Shown piece after piece: positions 5,768 through 7,544 of a stretch of 7,544 bases of DNA. Source of the stretch: Anaerolineae bacterium (GTDB taxonomy: Bacteria > Chloroflexota > Anaerolineae > J102); contig JALXAF010000135.1 of NCBI GenBank assembly GCA_026992375.1, positions 1-7,544 of the forward strand. The letters run 5' to 3'. Within the stretch, counting starts at the first letter, position 1. Every line of letters starts with the position of its first letter. The translations under genes and the position numbers were made by a program. The notes beneath the pieces were generated by a model, which did no database searches, was not told the origin of the DNA, and was given only the letters and a program-made list of their open reading frames with translations.

Positions 5768-7339
5768 ATGTTCGACGCGCTTTCTTTTTTTGCACAGAAT
5801 CGGGCCAGGCTGGCGAAATTCGCACTGCTTTTGGCGGCGGCATTCCTTTTGGCCGGATGTCATCGCGACGGCGAAAGCGCGGGGCAATCTACGCCGACGC
5901 CCGCGGCCAGCTCGGAGGATACAATCATCCCCACCGAAACGCCGTCTCCCACCGTCACCCTGACGCCGTCGCAGACGCCCACGTCGCGGCCCGCAGCCCC
6001 CCCAACGCAAGCGCCCACGCCAGGCCCAACGGTCTCCCCCGACATCGCCGCCGTCCCCATCCGGGTGCGCCAGGGCGATTTCCTCTCCACCATTGCGGCC
6101 CGTTACGGGGTTCCACTGGACGAGATTATCAGCTACAATCACATCGAAAACCCCGACGCCATGGCTGCGGGCCAACGACTGATGATCCCCTATCCGGCCA
6201 ATCGCACCACGCCCGCCGAGACGCTACTGCCCGATAGCGAGGTGGTGTACGGGACTGCTTATGTCGATTTCGACACCGAGGCTTTTGTGCAAGAGCAGGG
6301 CGGCTGGCTGGCGCAATACGCCAAACCCTGGTACGACGGACAGACGCTCAGCGGCGCACAACTGGTGGATTACGTGGCCATGCGTTACAGCGTGGGGCCC
6401 CGGGTGCTCCTGGCCCTGCTGGAGACCCGCAGCGGCTGGGTCACCAACCCCGAAGAGCCTCAGGGCGCGGCCAAAGACTTCCCATTGGGCCATCTGGCCA
6501 CCGGCGGCGGGTTGGAGGTGCAACTGGAGTGGGCCGCGGATTTCTTGAACAGCGGCTTTTACGGCTGGATGGAGCGGGGCGAGACGGGAATCCGGTTCCG
6601 GGATTACAGCATCGCCCGCGGCGCGCCGGGTCTGAATCCCGGAACAATCGCCATCCAGCGCACCTTGGCGCAGGATGTCTCTTTCGACGAACTGTCGGAC
6701 GAGATCGACGCGTTCATGGCCGCCTATCAACGTCTGTTTGGCGATCCATTCCAATACGATCAGGGGCGAGTGCTGCCCTGGGACTTGCAACAGCCGCCAT
6801 TGCAACTTCCCTGGCAGCCCGATGAATGGTGGTATCTCACCGGCGGCCCCCACGGAGCCTGGGGCGCGGGCAGCAGTTGGGCCGCACTGGATTTCGTGCC
6901 GCAGGACGCACCCATCGGCGGTTGCATTCCCGCCCAGACCTGGGCCAGGGCCGTTGCGCCGGGCCTGATCGTGCGCAACAATCGCGGCGAGTTGCTGGTG
7001 GATCTGGACGAGGATGGGGATATGCGCACTGGCTGGGTGCTGCAATATCTGCATCTGAGCGAACGCCCGCCTGAGGAAACGCATCTTCAAACCGGCGATC
7101 CAGTCGGGCACCCCTCCTGCGAGGGAGGTCAGGCTGCGAGTTCGCATCTGCACATCGCCCGGCGCTACAATGGCGTGTGGGTGGCCGCGGGTGGGCCCAT
7201 CCCCTTGCAACTGGATAGCTGGACTGCATTCGGCGCAGACACAGCCTACGAGGGCGACCTCATCGGGCCTGACGGCCAGAAGATCACGGCCTGCGATTGT
7301 CGAGAGAAAAGCATCAACGGCATTCCGCCCCAAAAATAA
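5768..7339 (+). CDS. LysM and M23-peptidase lipoprotein, cell wall hydrolase
   Basis: This 523-residue protein starts with a type II signal peptide: Arg/Lys at 12-17, a hydrophobic core, then LLAGC with lipidated Cys31. A Thr/Pro/Ser-rich linker (about 35-95) would span the space to the wall. A LysM domain (98-142, with VRQGDFLSTIAARYGV and AGQRLMIPY) binds peptidoglycan glycans. The middle region (about 150-350) has LALLETRSGWVTNP around Glu219, reminiscent of lysozyme-fold transglycosylases. The C-terminal domain is a zinc peptidase of family M23: H362 in GGPH, D375 in AALDF, H429 in YLHLS and H460-L-H462 give the usual ligand and catalytic set. It would cut peptide cross-links. An Asp-rich loop (412-423) lies inside this domain. 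Cys386 and Cys451 could form a disulfide. All key M23 residues are present, so activity is likely; transglycosylase activity is speculation. The gene has its own promoter and ribosome binding site. Confidence 0.9.
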   Translation: MFDALSFFAQNRARLAKFALLLAAAFLLAGCHRDGESAGQSTPTPAASSEDTIIPTETPSPTVTLTPSQTPTSRPAAPPTQAPTPGPTVSPDIAAVPIRVRQGDFLSTIAARYGVPLDEIISYNHIENPDAMAAGQRLMIPYPANRTTPAETLLPDSEVVYGTAYVDFDTEAFVQEQGGWLAQYAKPWYDGQTLSGAQLVDYVAMRYSVGPRVLLALLETRSGWVTNPEEPQGAAKDFPLGHLATGGGLEVQLEWAADFLNSGFYGWMERGETGIRFRDYSIARGAPGLNPGTIAIQRTLAQDVSFDELSDEIDAFMAAYQRLFGDPFQYDQGRVLPWDLQQPPLQLPWQPDEWWYLTGGPHGAWGAGSSWAALDFVPQDAPIGGCIPAQTWARAVAPGLIVRNNRGELLVDLDEDGDMRTGWVLQYLHLSERPPEETHLQTGDPVGHPSCEGGQAASSHLHIARRYNGVWVAAGGPIPLQLDSWTAFGADTAYEGDLIGPDGQKITACDCREKSINGIPPQK

Positions 7340-7362
7340 CGCATATCTCGGAGAGAAATGCG
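7340..7362 (+). terminator. Hairpin directly after the lipoprotein stop codon
   Basis: CGCAT (7340-7344) pairs with ATGCG (7358-7362), and TCTC (7346-7349) pairs with GAGA (7353-7356) around a GGA loop, with one A-A mismatch between the stems. It begins at the base after the TAA. No T-run follows, so it is better seen as a 3'-end stabiliser or a weak or factor-dependent terminator than as a classic intrinsic one. Confidence 0.45.
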
Positions 7363-7401
7363 CTACACCCACCCCAAGCGCCGCACCTCACGCCCCCAAT
7401 T

Positions 7402-7421
7402 CAGATCGTAACCGAGATCTG
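7402..7421. repeat. Small inverted repeat CAGATC/GATCTG
   Basis: CAGATC (7402-7407) and GATCTG (7416-7421) form a 6-bp stem with an 8-base loop. No T-run follows. It may be a second 3'-end structure or part of the repeat-rich spacer; nothing distinguishes these. Confidence 0.35.
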
Positions 7422-7437
7422 CTATGAAAATAAAGTA

Positions 7438-7465
7438 ATCAGTGATCAGTTATCAGTAATCAGTG
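7438..7465 (+). repeat. Four-copy heptad tandem repeat ATCAGTN
   Basis: Four adjacent 7-base units read ATCAGTG, ATCAGTT, ATCAGTA and ATCAGTG. The first six bases are identical in all four and only the seventh varies. The 7-base period cannot keep a reading frame, and no open frame covers it. It lies in the 205-base gene-free end of the window. Confidence 0.9.
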
Positions 7466-7469
7466 GAAT

Positions 7470-7498
7470 TCTGCGAAGCATCTGCGAAAATCTGCGTT
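7470..7498 (+). repeat. Three-copy TCTGCG direct repeat
   Basis: TCTGCGAA occurs at 7470-7477 and 7481-7488, and TCTGCGTT at 7491-7498, with spacings of 11 and 10 bases (about one helical turn). The tract follows the heptad repeat directly, so the two may form one composite intergenic element. The last copy shares 12 bases, inverted, with 3738-3749. Confidence 0.7.
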
Positions 7499-7515
7499 CT
7501 CATTTTCATCGGTAT

Positions 7516-7535
7516 CGGCGCGGGCTTGCCCGCCG
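7516..7535. repeat. GC-rich hairpin near the window end
   Basis: GCGGGC (7520-7525) and GCCCGC (7528-7533) form a perfect 6-bp stem around TT. It can extend outward with CGG/CG pairs if one or two bases bulge. The following sequence (GTGGGACTGT) runs off the window, so a larger element cannot be excluded. It may be the start of another dispersed palindrome. Confidence 0.5.
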
Positions 7536-7544
7536 TGGGACTGT

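Noticed and set aside
6224..7372. 382-codon minus-strand open frame opposite the lipoprotein
   Set aside because: It lies almost fully antisense to a gene with a lipobox, LysM and a full M23 motif set. Its translation shows no family motif or sensible domain, and long antisense frames are common in GC-rich genes.
7438..7498. CRISPR array
   Set aside because: Units are 7 bases or about 10-11 bases with no spacers of normal size and no cas genes.

Overview
This GC-rich window looks like chromosomal DNA from a free-living bacterium, most likely a member of the Chloroflexota (Anaerolineae-like). I infer this from four things: a Thr/Pro/Ser-rich linker behind a lipobox in a LysM-M23 lipoprotein, a long YfhO-type membrane protein, an SGNH-fold protein with one N-terminal membrane anchor, and intergenic spacers filled with short tandem and palindromic repeats. 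The taxonomic call rests on protein style and repeats only, since no rRNA or other marker gene is present.

Layout. Positions 1-150 hold no gene but contain two C/G-rich inverted repeats that look like copies of one dispersed palindromic family. A membrane-anchored SGNH/GDSL-like protein follows on the plus strand (196-1329). It converges, with only 27 bases between the stop codons, on a 769-residue YfhO-family polytopic membrane protein on the minus strand (1357-3666). A compact 138-bp divergent spacer (3667-3804) carries a plausible extended -10 promoter for each direction. The plus-strand promoter sits so close to its gene that the transcript would be essentially leaderless. The plus-strand gene (3805-5685) is a CPA2-type cation:proton antiporter with a cytoplasmic RCK (TrkA-N/TrkA-C) regulatory tail. 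After 82 bp containing another extended -10 promoter and a Shine-Dalgarno site comes a secreted lipoprotein (5768-7339) with a LysM domain, a lysozyme-like middle region and a zinc-peptidase M23 domain. The last 205 bases hold no gene but carry a hairpin just after the stop, a four-copy heptad tandem repeat, a three-copy TCTGCG repeat and a further GC hairpin at the window edge.

Functionally, all four proteins are membrane or envelope proteins: surface glycoconjugate or acyl-group chemistry (SGNH, YfhO), ion/pH homeostasis (antiporter) and peptidoglycan turnover (LysM-M23). The arrangement of strands and separate promoters argues against one operon. I see no defence system, mobile element, CRISPR array or RNA gene. 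The most notable points are a degenerate nucleotide-binding loop next to an in-frame hexanucleotide microsatellite in the antiporter, a possible two-enzyme wall hydrolase with a calcium-loop-like insertion, and the layered repeats in the spacers.
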